Assembly (NCBI GenBank): GCA_937903155.1
Contig: CALCZU010000120.1
Span: forward strand, 17,107-81,106
Reading direction: 5' to 3'
DNA from: an uncultured Bdellovibrionales bacterium
GTDB lineage: Bacteria > Bdellovibrionota > FAC87 > UBA2466
DNA length: 64,000 nucleotides
Shown here: in pieces, positions 53,992-62,934 of the stretch
How positions within the stretch are numbered: position 1 is the first letter of the stretch
How the letters are laid out: each line of letters begins with the position of its first letter
Made by a program: the position numbers and the translations under genes
Notes under the pieces: model-generated
What the model was told of the DNA's origin: nothing
Seen by the model: the letters and a program-made list of their open reading frames with translations, nothing else
The model's database searches: none

Positions 53992-55722
53992 ATGCCCTAC
54001 TTTAGTGCGAAAAAAATTATTGCGGCTGCTGTGCAAAAACATTTTGCAAATCCCGAACTCACCGAAGAAAAAGTCTTTGCCGAAATTTCAACGCCTCCCA
54101 ATCTTGAGTTAGGACATTTTGCATTTCCCTGTTTTCGGTTTGCGAAACTGATGGGAATGCCTGCAGGAAAGGTCGCAATCGATGCATCGAAGACGCTCGT
54201 TGTTCCAGGCATGGTGGTCTCCGCCTCGGGCCCCTACTTAAATTTCAAATTTGTTCCGCAGGAACTGTATCGCACTCTTACGGCCGAAATCCTTGCGCAG
54301 AGAAATAAGTATGGCTCTGACCAGTCAGGGGACGGACTCAAAGTCGTATTGGAATACTGCTCGCCCAATATCGCAAAACGCTTAGGCTTTCAGCATATTC
54401 GAAGCACTTTAATTGGAAACACGCTCGCAAACGTTTACGATTTTCTGGGTTACTCAACTGAGAGAATTAATTTTGTCGGGGATTGGGGTTCTCAGTTCGC
54501 AAGACTTCTGGCTGCTTTTGAAATGTGGGGAAAAAAAGAACGCCTCGATAAAAATAATGTCATTGCATCGATGGATCACCTTTTGGAGATCTATGTTCGA
54601 TTTCACAAAGAAATGGAATCGCAACCCGAGCTTTTAGAAAGGGCCGGACAATGTCTGCAGCGGCTTGAAAAAAATGATCCCAAGACGCGCGAACTCTGGT
54701 CACTCGTTAGAGAAATCAGTCTCTTGTCGATGGAAGCCACTTTAAAGCGGATGCAAATTCGCTTTCACCACGTCGAAGGCGAAAGCCATTACACAACCGA
54801 TGTCGAGCAGACACTCAAAGAAATTAAAGAAAAAGCGGATGCAAAACTTTCGGAAGGCGCTTGGATCGTCGAGCTCCCCGAGGTTCCGGTCCCGGCTTTA
54901 ATCCAAAAACGCGACGGGACGACCCTTTACCTAACTCGCGATATTTCTGCGGCCATCGACAGATACCAAAGATTTCAATTTGCAAAATGTATCTACGTCG
55001 TCTCCGAACAACAACGTTTACATTTTCAGCAACTTTTTGGGGTTGTTTCCAAAATGGGAAATCCCTGGGGCAAGGCTTGCGAACATGTGTCTTTCGGAAC
55101 GGTCCTTTTTGGATCCGAAAAAATGTCGACCCGCGAAGGTCGAGTCATTTTCTTAGATGCAATTTTGGATGAAGCGAAAAACTTAGCGTTAGAAGAGTGC
55201 ACGACTAAAAACCCCGGTCTAAAAAACAAAGAACAAGTCGCCGAAATGGTCGGCGTGGGAGCCGTGATTTTTGGAAACCTCTCCTCTCACCGGATGCGAG
55301 ATATCCAATTCGATTGGAAACAAGTCTTAGCTTTTGATGGAGAAACAGGGCCCTACGTACAATACTCAACCGTCCGTTGCCGAAGTCTCATCGAAAAAGC
55401 AGGGATTGATTCAAAGACTTTTAAACCCTACGCAATTGAAGCGACTCATCCCATTGCGGCCGAAGAAGAAGCTCTGCTACTCACACTTTCACGCTTCCGA
55501 GCGATTTTAAGGCAAACCGTTGATGAAAATGATCCGTACTACGTAACGAGTTTCTTAATCGATTTAGCGAAAGCCTTTAATCGGTTCTATTACCGCTTCC
55601 CCGTCCTTCAAGCTTCGGATGGTGCGAGTAAAGAGATGCGTTTGACGCTCGTCGTTTGTACCGAAATTGTTTTTACAACCGGACTTTCGCTATTAGGAAT
55701 CCAGTGCCCGAGCGAAATGTAA
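53992..55722 (+). CDS. argS: arginyl-tRNA synthetase with altered HIGH motif
   Basis: A 576-residue class I synthetase: N-terminal Add1-like domain, catalytic domain, and DALR anticodon domain ending GLSLLGIQCPSEM. Where the family has SPNIAKxxHxGHxRST, this protein reads SPNIAKRLGFQHIRST: the first His and the Gly of HIGH are replaced by Gly and Gln. The KMSKS region is KMSTREG, normal for this branch. NFVGDWGSQFARLL is intact. All else is typical, so it is probably functional. AAGG precedes ATG 53992. Confidence 0.93.
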   Translation: MPYFSAKKIIAAAVQKHFANPELTEEKVFAEISTPPNLELGHFAFPCFRFAKLMGMPAGKVAIDASKTLVVPGMVVSASGPYLNFKFVPQELYRTLTAEILAQRNKYGSDQSGDGLKVVLEYCSPNIAKRLGFQHIRSTLIGNTLANVYDFLGYSTERINFVGDWGSQFARLLAAFEMWGKKERLDKNNVIASMDHLLEIYVRFHKEMESQPELLERAGQCLQRLEKNDPKTRELWSLVREISLLSMEATLKRMQIRFHHVEGESHYTTDVEQTLKEIKEKADAKLSEGAWIVELPEVPVPALIQKRDGTTLYLTRDISAAIDRYQRFQFAKCIYVVSEQQRLHFQQLFGVVSKMGNPWGKACEHVSFGTVLFGSEKMSTREGRVIFLDAILDEAKNLALEECTTKNPGLKNKEQVAEMVGVGAVIFGNLSSHRMRDIQFDWKQVLAFDGETGPYVQYSTVRCRSLIEKAGIDSKTFKPYAIEATHPIAAEEEALLLTLSRFRAILRQTVDENDPYYVTSFLIDLAKAFNRFYYRFPVLQASDGASKEMRLTLVVCTEIVFTTGLSLLGIQCPSEM

Positions 55723-56732
55723 TTCGGAAAATTCTCATCCTTCGATTTTCTTCTCTGGGAGATATCGTCATGGCGACGGCTCTCATTCGAGTTTTAAGAA
55801 AACAATTTCCGACAGCTCAAATTGATATGGTTGTTCGTGAAGATTTTTTAGATCTCATTCGCCACAATCCTTATCTCGATCAAAAGTTAAGTCTAGGCCG
55901 GAAAGAGGGAATCCGTGGAGTGCTGTCGCTTTTAAAAAAGTTAAATCGCGAACACTATGACGTCATTTACGATGCCCACCGAAGCCTTCGTACGCTTTTT
56001 ATGATGCCTTTTCTAAAAGCGACCCAGAAATTCTACTTTGACAAAATGTATCTCAGACGATCGCTAGCTCTCACTTTTAAACTTCCTCTATTAAAAAATC
56101 TTCCGCGAACTCTCGAGCGTTATATTGAACCTTTGAAATCTCTTCGGGTGACGTATGACGGTCTAGGACCTGAAGTATTTTATACAGCTTCAGATGAACA
56201 AAGAGCGCTTTTAAAATTTCCGATTTCAAAACAAACTGAAAAATGGGTTGGAATTATCCCCTCAGCGCAGTGGCCAGGAAAGCGCTGGCCTGAAACTCGT
56301 TTCAAAGAGCTGATTCAAAACATGCTGCTCGATGCCCGTTTTCGGTTCATCGTTTTCGGAGGCAATTCGGATGATTTTTGCGATGAGATTTGCCAGGGAT
56401 TACCGCAAGACCGAGTGGTCAATACAAAAGGAAAACTGTCCATTATCGAATGCATGCCGCTCTTAAAAAAATGTGATTTTGTCATCGCAAATGACACAGG
56501 CCTCATGCATGTGGCCGATGCTCTCCAAGTTCCGTCTCTCCTTTTTTTAGGTCCTACATCGGGAGAACTCGGGTGTCTTCCCTTTCACCCTCGCTCAAAG
56601 ATTTTAGAGCATTCCTTGTGGTGCCGCCCTTGCTCGAAAAATGGCGAAGCGCCTTGTATTCGAAAAGAGCGCTATTGTCTGACCCTCACCTCAACTAAAA
56701 TGGCTTACCAAGCCGCGATGGCGATGGCGTGA
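55704..56732 (+). CDS. GT9-family (heptosyltransferase-like) glycosyltransferase
   Basis: A 342-residue GT-B enzyme of family 9. N-terminal ILRFSSLGDIVMATALIRVL is the ADP-heptose transferase start; PSAQWPGKRWPETRF and NDTGLMHVADALQVPSLLFL are the donor-binding blocks. Start GTG 55704, with AGGA 5 bases upstream and a 19-base overlap with argS; an in-frame ATG at 55656 lies deep in argS. Likely adds a heptose or similar sugar to the LPS core. The next gene overlaps in GTGA. Confidence 0.88.
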   Translation: MPERNVIRKILILRFSSLGDIVMATALIRVLRKQFPTAQIDMVVREDFLDLIRHNPYLDQKLSLGRKEGIRGVLSLLKKLNREHYDVIYDAHRSLRTLFMMPFLKATQKFYFDKMYLRRSLALTFKLPLLKNLPRTLERYIEPLKSLRVTYDGLGPEVFYTASDEQRALLKFPISKQTEKWVGIIPSAQWPGKRWPETRFKELIQNMLLDARFRFIVFGGNSDDFCDEICQGLPQDRVVNTKGKLSIIECMPLLKKCDFVIANDTGLMHVADALQVPSLLFLGPTSGELGCLPFHPRSKILEHSLWCRPCSKNGEAPCIRKERYCLTLTSTKMAYQAAMAMA

Positions 56733-57994
56733 ATTCTTTTGCCTACTCAATCAGCTATTTTGCTTTTGTAGTCTTCGCCCACGTCCTCGCAATCTTTCAC
56801 CCAAAAGTGCGCAAGGGAGTTCTAGGACGATATCGCATGTCGACGCGTCTTTCGAAGTTAGTGATCCCCTCTTCCCAAAAAACAATTTGGTTTCATGTCG
56901 CCTCGAGCGGCGAATTCGAACAACTGCTCCCGATTTTAGACTGCGTAAAAAAAGAAATGAAAAATATTTTCATTTACGTAAGTTATTACTCGCCATCGGC
57001 CGAAAGAGCGATTTCTCTTGAAACAAAACGACGCGCCCAAAACCAAAAAGAGATCTCTTGGGACGCTTCTGATTACAGCCCCTTCGATTTCAAGGGCAGT
57101 GTCAGAAAAGTTTTGTCCCATTTAAAACCCGTTTGTTTTGTCGCCATTCACAGAGAGATCTGGCCCGTTTTACTGAAAAATTGCAAAAAGAGAAGTATCC
57201 CAGCATTTCTCTTTGCTGCTTATTTTCCAGAAAGATCCAAAAAACAGTTTTGGAAGTATCGACCCTATCTTCCGCTGTTCAACTTCATTGGGGCCGTGGA
57301 CGAAAAAACCGTGGATTTTTTGAAAACGGAGTGTCCAAGTATCTCCTGCGAGAAAATGGGTGATTCTCGCGTAGAAAGAGTAGTTGCAAGAAGGTCTTCG
57401 CAAAAACAGCCTTCGCCCTATGCTGCCTTTTTCGAAAATCAAGAAGTGGTGGTTTTAGGAAGCATTTGGCCAAAAGATTTTTCACACATCTCAGAGGCAA
57501 TTGCAAAACACCCGAAAAAACGATTCATCTTTGTTCCCCATGAACCTAACGCCGCTTTTTCAAAACAGATTATCGATGAGCTTAAAAAGAGCGGCTTAAA
57601 AACACGACTTTGGAGTCGATGGTTACTCGATCCAGAAACCACAAGCCATCTCATCTACGATGAAGTAGGTGGCCTCTTTGAACTCTATTCCATCGCAAAG
57701 TTCGCGTTTGTCGGAGGAAGTTTCGTCAAAAAGGTTCACAACGTCCTCGAACCTGCAGCGTACTCGCTACCCATTCTGACAGGCCCTCTCATCGAAAATT
57801 CTCGTGAGGCACTGACACTGAAAGAAAAAGGCGCTCTATTTGTTTGCCAAAGCGGCGAGGACATCTCAAAACACCTTACCCAGCTCGAAGACCCATCTTT
57901 CCTGAAAAAAACCCAGGAAAAACTCGTGAACTTCATTCAGACCGAATCCGGGTCGTCTGCGAAATATACAGCGTTTCTCAGTCACAACATCTGA
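56729..57994 (+). CDS. WaaA/KdtA-like Kdo transferase
   Basis: A 421-residue protein of the Kdo-transferase family (GT30-like). An N-terminal membrane anchor (about 4-24) precedes WFHVASSGEFEQ, matching the WFHAxSxGE catalytic segment. VPHEPN, FVGGSFVKKVHNVLEPAAYS and LPILTGP match the donor site. Start GTG 56729 overlaps the GT9 stop. Sequence is divergent from E. coli WaaA, so sugar specificity is inferred. With the GT9 gene it forms an LPS-core pair. Confidence 0.82.
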   Translation: MNSFAYSISYFAFVVFAHVLAIFHPKVRKGVLGRYRMSTRLSKLVIPSSQKTIWFHVASSGEFEQLLPILDCVKKEMKNIFIYVSYYSPSAERAISLETKRRAQNQKEISWDASDYSPFDFKGSVRKVLSHLKPVCFVAIHREIWPVLLKNCKKRSIPAFLFAAYFPERSKKQFWKYRPYLPLFNFIGAVDEKTVDFLKTECPSISCEKMGDSRVERVVARRSSQKQPSPYAAFFENQEVVVLGSIWPKDFSHISEAIAKHPKKRFIFVPHEPNAAFSKQIIDELKKSGLKTRLWSRWLLDPETTSHLIYDEVGGLFELYSIAKFAFVGGSFVKKVHNVLEPAAYSLPILTGPLIENSREALTLKEKGALFVCQSGEDISKHLTQLEDPSFLKKTQEKLVNFIQTESGSSAKYTAFLSHNI

Positions 57995-58024
57995 AGAGCC
58001 GTCGTACAACTTACCAAGCACAAT

Positions 58025-59845
58025 CTAACGATTCAGATGGTATCTGACGCTGGTCACGACTTTCCCTTTTTCGAAAAGAAGTGCGGTTCGAATCCAGAAT
58101 GCCGTTTGATTGTGGTAAAGATTCTGCCACCATTTCGCAGGCACAAACTCTGGGATAACGACGGTTAAAATGTCATCTTCCTCTTCCTGATCAACGGATC
58201 GGATGTACTCTAAAATTGGGGCGATGACGGATCGGTAAGGAGACGGAAGAACGACGAGTTCTAATCCCGTATTAAATTTTTGCCAGCTGGCTTTTAGACG
58301 GGCTGTTGACTCGGGATCCAAATCGACTGAAAGAATTCGAACATCGGGAGAAATCGATTTTGCATATTTAATCGCATCGATCACACCATTGTGCACGCCC
58401 GAAATAGGAAGGACGACGACGTGCTTCACAGGTTTCGAGAAGTCCACATCGACGGTCAGCGCAAGCTGTATTCCAACCTTACGGTAATGGTTCCGAGTTG
58501 CCAAAAACCACGAAGCAATCAAGGGAATGAGAAAGGCAACGATCCAAGCACCATGAATAAATTTTGTGAGCGTAATGACTGTCAAAACAACTGCCGTCAC
58601 GACGGCGCCCGTACCATTTAGAATTAAAGAAGTTCTCCAGTGAGGTTCTCTCTTTCTCCAATGGTGAAAGACCATCCCGGTCTGAGATAACGTAAAGGAT
58701 AAAAACACACCCACCGCGTACAGCGGAATCAAGTTGTGAGTTTTTCCGTCAAAAATAAATAAAAGAAAACAAGCAAGAATTCCTAAAAGCACAATCCCGT
58801 TTGAGAAAACGAGTTTATCTCCCATGCTTGCTAACTGCCGTGGCATAAATCTATCCCGCGCCAAGAGTGAACAGACCCTTGGAAAATCTGCGTAACTCGT
58901 GTTCGCTGCTAAAAACAAAATCATCGCGGTTGAAAACTGAACGAAGTAGTAAAGCGGCCCGCCGTTAAAGACAACGCGTGCAATGAGAGAAACAACCGTT
59001 TCGTGCTCTGAAGGAATAATTCCCAAAAGATGCGCTAATGACGTGATCCCCAAAAACGAAACCGTCAGGATGAATGCCATCCAAGCTAAAGTAATTTGCG
59101 CATTTTTATATTCTTTGGGTTTAAAAGCCGGCACGCCATCTGAGATCGCTTCGATCCCCGTTAAAGCGGCGCAGCCAGAAGCAAACGCTCTTAAAATTAA
59201 AAACGTGGGAATCGCCGGATAGACCTCATGAAAAATGGGTGCACTCGCGGTAATAGTCCCAGTCGATACTTTGTAGAGTCCCGTCGCAATCATTCCAAAA
59301 ATTGCGACAATGAAAAAATACGTCGGAAACGCAAAAACCGAACTCGACTCTTTTAAACCTCTTAAATTAATCGTTGAGACAAGACAGACCGCTAAAATGC
59401 CTAAGATAATTCGATGTTCATAAAAAAATGGAAAAGCTGAACCAATAGCTTCGACGCCTGCGGCAATCGACACCGCAACCGTTAAAACATAATCGATGAG
59501 TAGAGCCGCGGCCGTCACCAGTCCGGCCTTTGTGCCCAAATTATCCATGACGACGATATAAGCGCCTCCGCCTCCCGGGTAAGCTTTGATCGTCTGCCAA
59601 TAGGAGGTCGATACAATTACTAACAGCGCCGCAATCGCGATTCCAATTGGCAATACCCAGTTCGCAGCAGCAATTGACACTAAGGACAGCGGAATTAAAA
59701 TTTCTTGAGTCGCGTAGGCAACCGAGGACATTGCATCGGAGGAGAAAACGGCAAGCGCTTTCCACTTTGGAAGTCTTTCGTGTTTCGCATCTAAGGTTTC
59801 AAGAGGGCGGCCTAATAAAAACGCTTTAACAGAACGATAGCTCAC
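58025..59845 (-). CDS. APC-family permease, KimA-like potassium importer
   Basis: A 606-residue transporter: about twelve helices and a 130-residue cytoplasmic C-terminal domain. It agrees closely with my recollection of Bacillus KimA (YdaO): LSSDAMSSVAYATQEILI, AYPGGGGAYIV, SGCAALTGIEAISDGVPAF, LIPLYAVGVFLSFTLSQTGM and the end YHNQTAFWIRTALLFEKG. KimA is a high-affinity K+ importer inhibited by c-di-AMP. Start GTG 59845 is chosen, with GGGAG upstream; TTG 59905 lacks support. It has its own unit, convergent with the WaaA-like gene. Confidence 0.87.
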   Translation of the reverse strand: MSYRSVKAFLLGRPLETLDAKHERLPKWKALAVFSSDAMSSVAYATQEILIPLSLVSIAAANWVLPIGIAIAALLVIVSTSYWQTIKAYPGGGGAYIVVMDNLGTKAGLVTAAALLIDYVLTVAVSIAAGVEAIGSAFPFFYEHRIILGILAVCLVSTINLRGLKESSSVFAFPTYFFIVAIFGMIATGLYKVSTGTITASAPIFHEVYPAIPTFLILRAFASGCAALTGIEAISDGVPAFKPKEYKNAQITLAWMAFILTVSFLGITSLAHLLGIIPSEHETVVSLIARVVFNGGPLYYFVQFSTAMILFLAANTSYADFPRVCSLLARDRFMPRQLASMGDKLVFSNGIVLLGILACFLLFIFDGKTHNLIPLYAVGVFLSFTLSQTGMVFHHWRKREPHWRTSLILNGTGAVVTAVVLTVITLTKFIHGAWIVAFLIPLIASWFLATRNHYRKVGIQLALTVDVDFSKPVKHVVVLPISGVHNGVIDAIKYAKSISPDVRILSVDLDPESTARLKASWQKFNTGLELVVLPSPYRSVIAPILEYIRSVDQEEEDDILTVVIPEFVPAKWWQNLYHNQTAFWIRTALLFEKGKVVTSVRYHLNR

Positions 59846-59914
59846 CGAGAATTCTCCCAAAATTAAGTAGTTAACTAGGTTACTCTGCCTCTTGTCGGGG
59901 AGCAAATAGAAATT

Positions 59915-60559
59915 TTAGGGAGCAAGATGGTGTAAAAAGTAGTTTTTAAAAAGGAAAAGCTTTGCGTATTCCGTCAAGACCTTAAAGCCAGCATCGAAAA
60001 GTTTTTCAGGGTGAAGCGCCCCGATATTTGAGACTTCGGAGGGTGTGGGATAGGCAACGTACTCCATCTCCGGAGCAATCGTTTTAAAGACCAAAAGGGA
60101 TCGCGGCATGTGGTACTCGGAAGTGATTAAAATCACCCGCCCAATGTGCTGGAGCGCCAAAATCTTTTGGGATTCGCGAGCATTCTCGATCGTGGAGGTC
60201 GAAGAAGACTCTAGAATAATTTTCTTCCAGATTTCTTGCATGTTTTCCCGGTTTTGAACCTGGGAATTGATCAATTCGACAAGCTTAATCCCTTTTCCGC
60301 CGCCGGAAATCAACAGAATCTTGCTGTTTCGTGACCTCAAAAGCTCGACGGCTTTGGGAATGCGGTTTCTATCTCCCGTTAAAACGACAATGGCTTCGTT
60401 TTGAATGATGGGAGTCTTTAACTGCTCGGTCCCAAGTAGAGATTGCTCAGAATAGCGCCTGCACTGGGCAAAAAAGAAAGCAAAATCAATTATAAAGGCT
60501 GTGATCAGCAGCAGGATGGCCCACGGGAGCCATTTCAGTCTGTGAATAAGACGACGCAT
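59915..60559 (-). CDS. DUF218 (YdcF/ElyC/SanA-like) membrane protein
   Basis: A 214-residue protein: transmembrane helix (about 12-32) and an extracytoplasmic DUF218 domain. Family motifs are AIVVLTGDRNRIPKAVELL, LLISGGGKG, STSTIENARES and LITSEYHMPRSLLVF. Related E. coli proteins (ElyC, SanA) affect envelope integrity. It lies upstream of the KimA-like gene on the same strand, 69 bases apart. Confidence 0.88.
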   Translation of the reverse strand: MRRLIHRLKWLPWAILLLITAFIIDFAFFFAQCRRYSEQSLLGTEQLKTPIIQNEAIVVLTGDRNRIPKAVELLRSRNSKILLISGGGKGIKLVELINSQVQNRENMQEIWKKIILESSSTSTIENARESQKILALQHIGRVILITSEYHMPRSLLVFKTIAPEMEYVAYPTPSEVSNIGALHPEKLFDAGFKVLTEYAKLFLFKNYFLHHLAP

Positions 60560-60667
60560 CGGTTCGCAAGGTATCGGAAACCTTAAATTTTTACAATAAT
60601 TTGCTTGAATCTTTGGGTATTTTTAACTACAAACTACCCTTCACATGTGTTTTTGAAGGAGATTCTT

Positions 60668-60895
60668 GTGGCTAGACGTTGTGTATATTGTGACAAAACC
60701 CCAGTAGTGGGAAATAAAATCAGTCACTCCAATATTAAAACTAAAACCCGTCATTTTCCTAATCTTCAAAAAGTTCGCGCCTTTTTGGATGGAGTCGTAC
60801 AAAGAGTTTATATTTGTACTCGCTGCTTGCGCAGTGGAAAAATGGTGAAACCGCCCGTATCCAGTTACGTTAAAGCGGCTCAGCCAACGGCTTAA
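60668..60895 (+). CDS. rpmB: 50S ribosomal protein L28
   Basis: A 75-residue L28 (VARRCVYCDKTPVVGNKISH at the start). It keeps four cysteines in two CxxC pairs (CVYC, CTRC), the zinc-binding form. Start GTG 60668 with AAGGAG 7 bases upstream; the open frame from 60605 is not part of the protein. Followed at once by a strong terminator, so it is a single-gene unit. Confidence 0.95.
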   Translation: MARRCVYCDKTPVVGNKISHSNIKTKTRHFPNLQKVRAFLDGVVQRVYICTRCLRSGKMVKPPVSSYVKAAQPTA

Positions 60896-60916
60896 TTTAG
60901 TTTTCTCAATTTTAAG

Positions 60917-60945
60917 AACCCTCTCGCAACCGAGAGGGTTTTTTT
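60917..60945 (+). terminator. intrinsic terminator of rpmB
   Basis: Stem AACCCTCTCG (60917-60926) and CGAGAGGGTT (60931-60940), four-base loop CAAC, then TTTTT. Textbook rho-independent form. Confidence 0.95.
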
Positions 60946-60970
60946 ATGCCTTTTAGGTACTCAACCTGTT

Positions 60971-61000
60971 TTGATTTCCGACTGGCACACCTTGCATAAG
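60971..61000 (+). promoter_or_regulatory. candidate sigma70-type promoter of the activator gene
   Basis: TTGATT (60971-60976), 18-base spacer, CATAAG (60995-61000), 22 bases before the start codon at 61023. Moderate matches only. Confidence 0.35.
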
Positions 61001-61022
61001 CTCTCTTTTTGGAGGGCATATA

Positions 61023-62000
61023 ATGCAAATGGAACTCATCATTGGTAAGTCGGGGGTCTTTCAAAAAATCATCTCAAATCTGGATCAATACGCGCTTTCT
61101 CACTGGCCGGTACTCGTGCTCGGTGAGACAGGGGTCGGAAAAGAACTGATTGCGCGAAGACTTCACTTGAAGTCAAAACGTGCGAAAGGTCCTTTTGTTC
61201 CGGTCAACTGCGGAGCGCTTCCCGGCGGTCTATTCGAAAGTGAACTTTTCGGATTCGAACGGGGCGCATTTTCAGGAGCGGTGCAAAACTCAAAAGGTCT
61301 TGTCAGAGCGGCCAACGGAGGGACACTTTTCTTAGACGAAATCGGAGAACTTGATTTAAATCTCCAAGTCAAACTTCTCAGGCTTTTAGAGACGGGAGAG
61401 GTGCGCTCGCTTGGCGGCGTCCGATATGATTTAGTGGACGTTCGAATTGTTGCCGCCACAAATGTGGATCTTTACCAGGCCGTAGGACAGGGAAAGTTTC
61501 GTCATGACTTGCTCGAACGCCTTTCGGTTCTAACTTCTGAAGTTCCGCCGTTAAGGGAAAGAAAGGAAGACATCGTTATTCTCGCTAAGGAGATCTTAGA
61601 TAGAATGGGAACTCAATATGACCCGTCTACGGTTGAAAGGCTTTCGGAATACCCATGGCCCGGCAACGTCAGACAGTTGCGCAATATCTTAATTCGAGCT
61701 ACCGTTCTGTCTGGAAATAAACTTTCTAAAGACTCACTCGATTCCGTTTTGAAGCAAGATTTTGTTTTAAATCAGAAGATGAATGCTGAGAGAGACGGAT
61801 TAAACCTCTCCAATGGGACTTTGGAAGAGATAGAAAAACAGATCATTGAGAATCGACTCAGACAATTCAACGGCAATCGAAAACGAACCGCGCAAGATCT
61901 CGGAATTGCCAAATCCACTCTGCATGAAAAACTGCGGAAATGGAAATTGGACGATGATGATGGCAATAGCGCTGATCTCAGCCTTCCTGCCATGGCTTAA
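61023..62000 (+). CDS. sigma54-type AAA+ transcriptional activator without sensory domain
   Basis: A 325-residue activator consisting of the AAA+ domain and a Fis-type helix-turn-helix (about 275-315: NRKRTAQDLGIAKSTLHEKL). Walker A GETGVGKE (34-41), Walker B LFLDEIGEL (Asp105, Glu106). The sigma54-contact loop reads GAFSGA (81-86) in place of GAFTGA. Only about ten residues precede the AAA+ domain, so there is no receiver or GAF; control must come from a partner protein or from its level. Its end overlaps the next gene by 47 bases, so the beta-barrel gene is coexpressed. Good AT-rich leader with GGAGG before the ATG. Confidence 0.9.
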   Translation: MQMELIIGKSGVFQKIISNLDQYALSHWPVLVLGETGVGKELIARRLHLKSKRAKGPFVPVNCGALPGGLFESELFGFERGAFSGAVQNSKGLVRAANGGTLFLDEIGELDLNLQVKLLRLLETGEVRSLGGVRYDLVDVRIVAATNVDLYQAVGQGKFRHDLLERLSVLTSEVPPLRERKEDIVILAKEILDRMGTQYDPSTVERLSEYPWPGNVRQLRNILIRATVLSGNKLSKDSLDSVLKQDFVLNQKMNAERDGLNLSNGTLEEIEKQIIENRLRQFNGNRKRTAQDLGIAKSTLHEKLRKWKLDDDDGNSADLSLPAMA

Positions 62001-62934
62001 TCTCAACGCTTCTCCAGTTCCAAATAAAGAAGACGGCGGAGGAAGACGCAATTGGGTGCTTGAACAATTGGCGATTCCTCCGGTTTCAACTTTTTATGGT
62101 AAAGAGCGATCGCAAGTTTCTCTAGAAGCGACTCATTTTACCGATAGCGTTGGACTGCAGGGTTCTGCTCTTTTGAATCTGAAGTATGTTGAATTGGCGG
62201 GGAAGTTTTCACAACGGGTTTACCCGGTTCTGACAGATGAAGGAAAAGCTCTTAAGGAGAGTTCTTTTGAAGAACAAAAAAGTGCAAGCGTAGAGCTCGC
62301 ACGAAACTTTATTACGTTTACGAACAACTACGGGCGAATCGGCGCGGGGATGGTGCAGTTTATGCCGCGCGAACAAAGATATTTCCGTTTTGCGATTAAT
62401 ATGGGAATTCTTGAAACCGCGGAAACCCCCTACTCCCTGAAAATTGACATCACGTTTTTCAAAAAGTTTCAGTACCAGGAATACAATGTGGTCGGTGTTC
62501 ACGAAGAGCAAAACACTTGGCTTTTGGCCGGTGAAATTGCAAAAGCCTTGAAAAATGAAGAGAGCTCCAAATGGAGAGTGGGTGGATTTTTTCATTGGTG
62601 CTACCGCCAACGATCCGGGTTTGAGACTTTAGAGAATCTCGAATATCAAAAGGTGCCCAACACAACGGGTGGGCCTGACCCTTTTCTTTACAATGGCCAT
62701 CGATTCGAACACATGCTGATGAGTTTCGGGCCTTTTACCGAATGGTATGGCGGAAACTATAACTTAAGAGTGGCGGCGAATTTTAGATACCTTATCGACA
62801 AGGTGGTCTCGATAGAGCGAACTGTCGTTATCGATGAAAAAGGGGTGCCCACCCAAAAAAACTCGACGCACGCATCTAATCCAATGGAAATGCGGCTTCC
62901 CGATCTCAGTCTTCAGTTTAGCTATTTGTTTTAG
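61954..62934 (+). CDS. outer-membrane beta-barrel-like protein overlapping the activator gene
   Basis: A 326-residue secreted protein: signal peptide MMMAIALISAFLPWLNLNAS, then many alternating strands (VSLEATHFTDSVGLQGSALL, LRVAANFRYLIDKV) ending in SLQFSYLF with C-terminal Phe, typical of outer-membrane barrels. Three tandem ATGs at 61954, 61957 and 61960 are possible starts. The 5' end overlaps the activator gene by 47 bases in another frame. It converges on the next gene with a 4-base overlap. No family recognised. Confidence 0.72.
   Translation: MMMAIALISAFLPWLNLNASPVPNKEDGGGRRNWVLEQLAIPPVSTFYGKERSQVSLEATHFTDSVGLQGSALLNLKYVELAGKFSQRVYPVLTDEGKALKESSFEEQKSASVELARNFITFTNNYGRIGAGMVQFMPREQRYFRFAINMGILETAETPYSLKIDITFFKKFQYQEYNVVGVHEEQNTWLLAGEIAKALKNEESSKWRVGGFFHWCYRQRSGFETLENLEYQKVPNTTGGPDPFLYNGHRFEHMLMSFGPFTEWYGGNYNLRVAANFRYLIDKVVSIERTVVIDEKGVPTQKNSTHASNPMEMRLPDLSLQFSYLF

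Noticed and set aside
60983..60996. sigma54-like TGGCAC...TTGCA before the activator gene
   Set aside because: The GG and GC are separated by 8 bases instead of the required 10.
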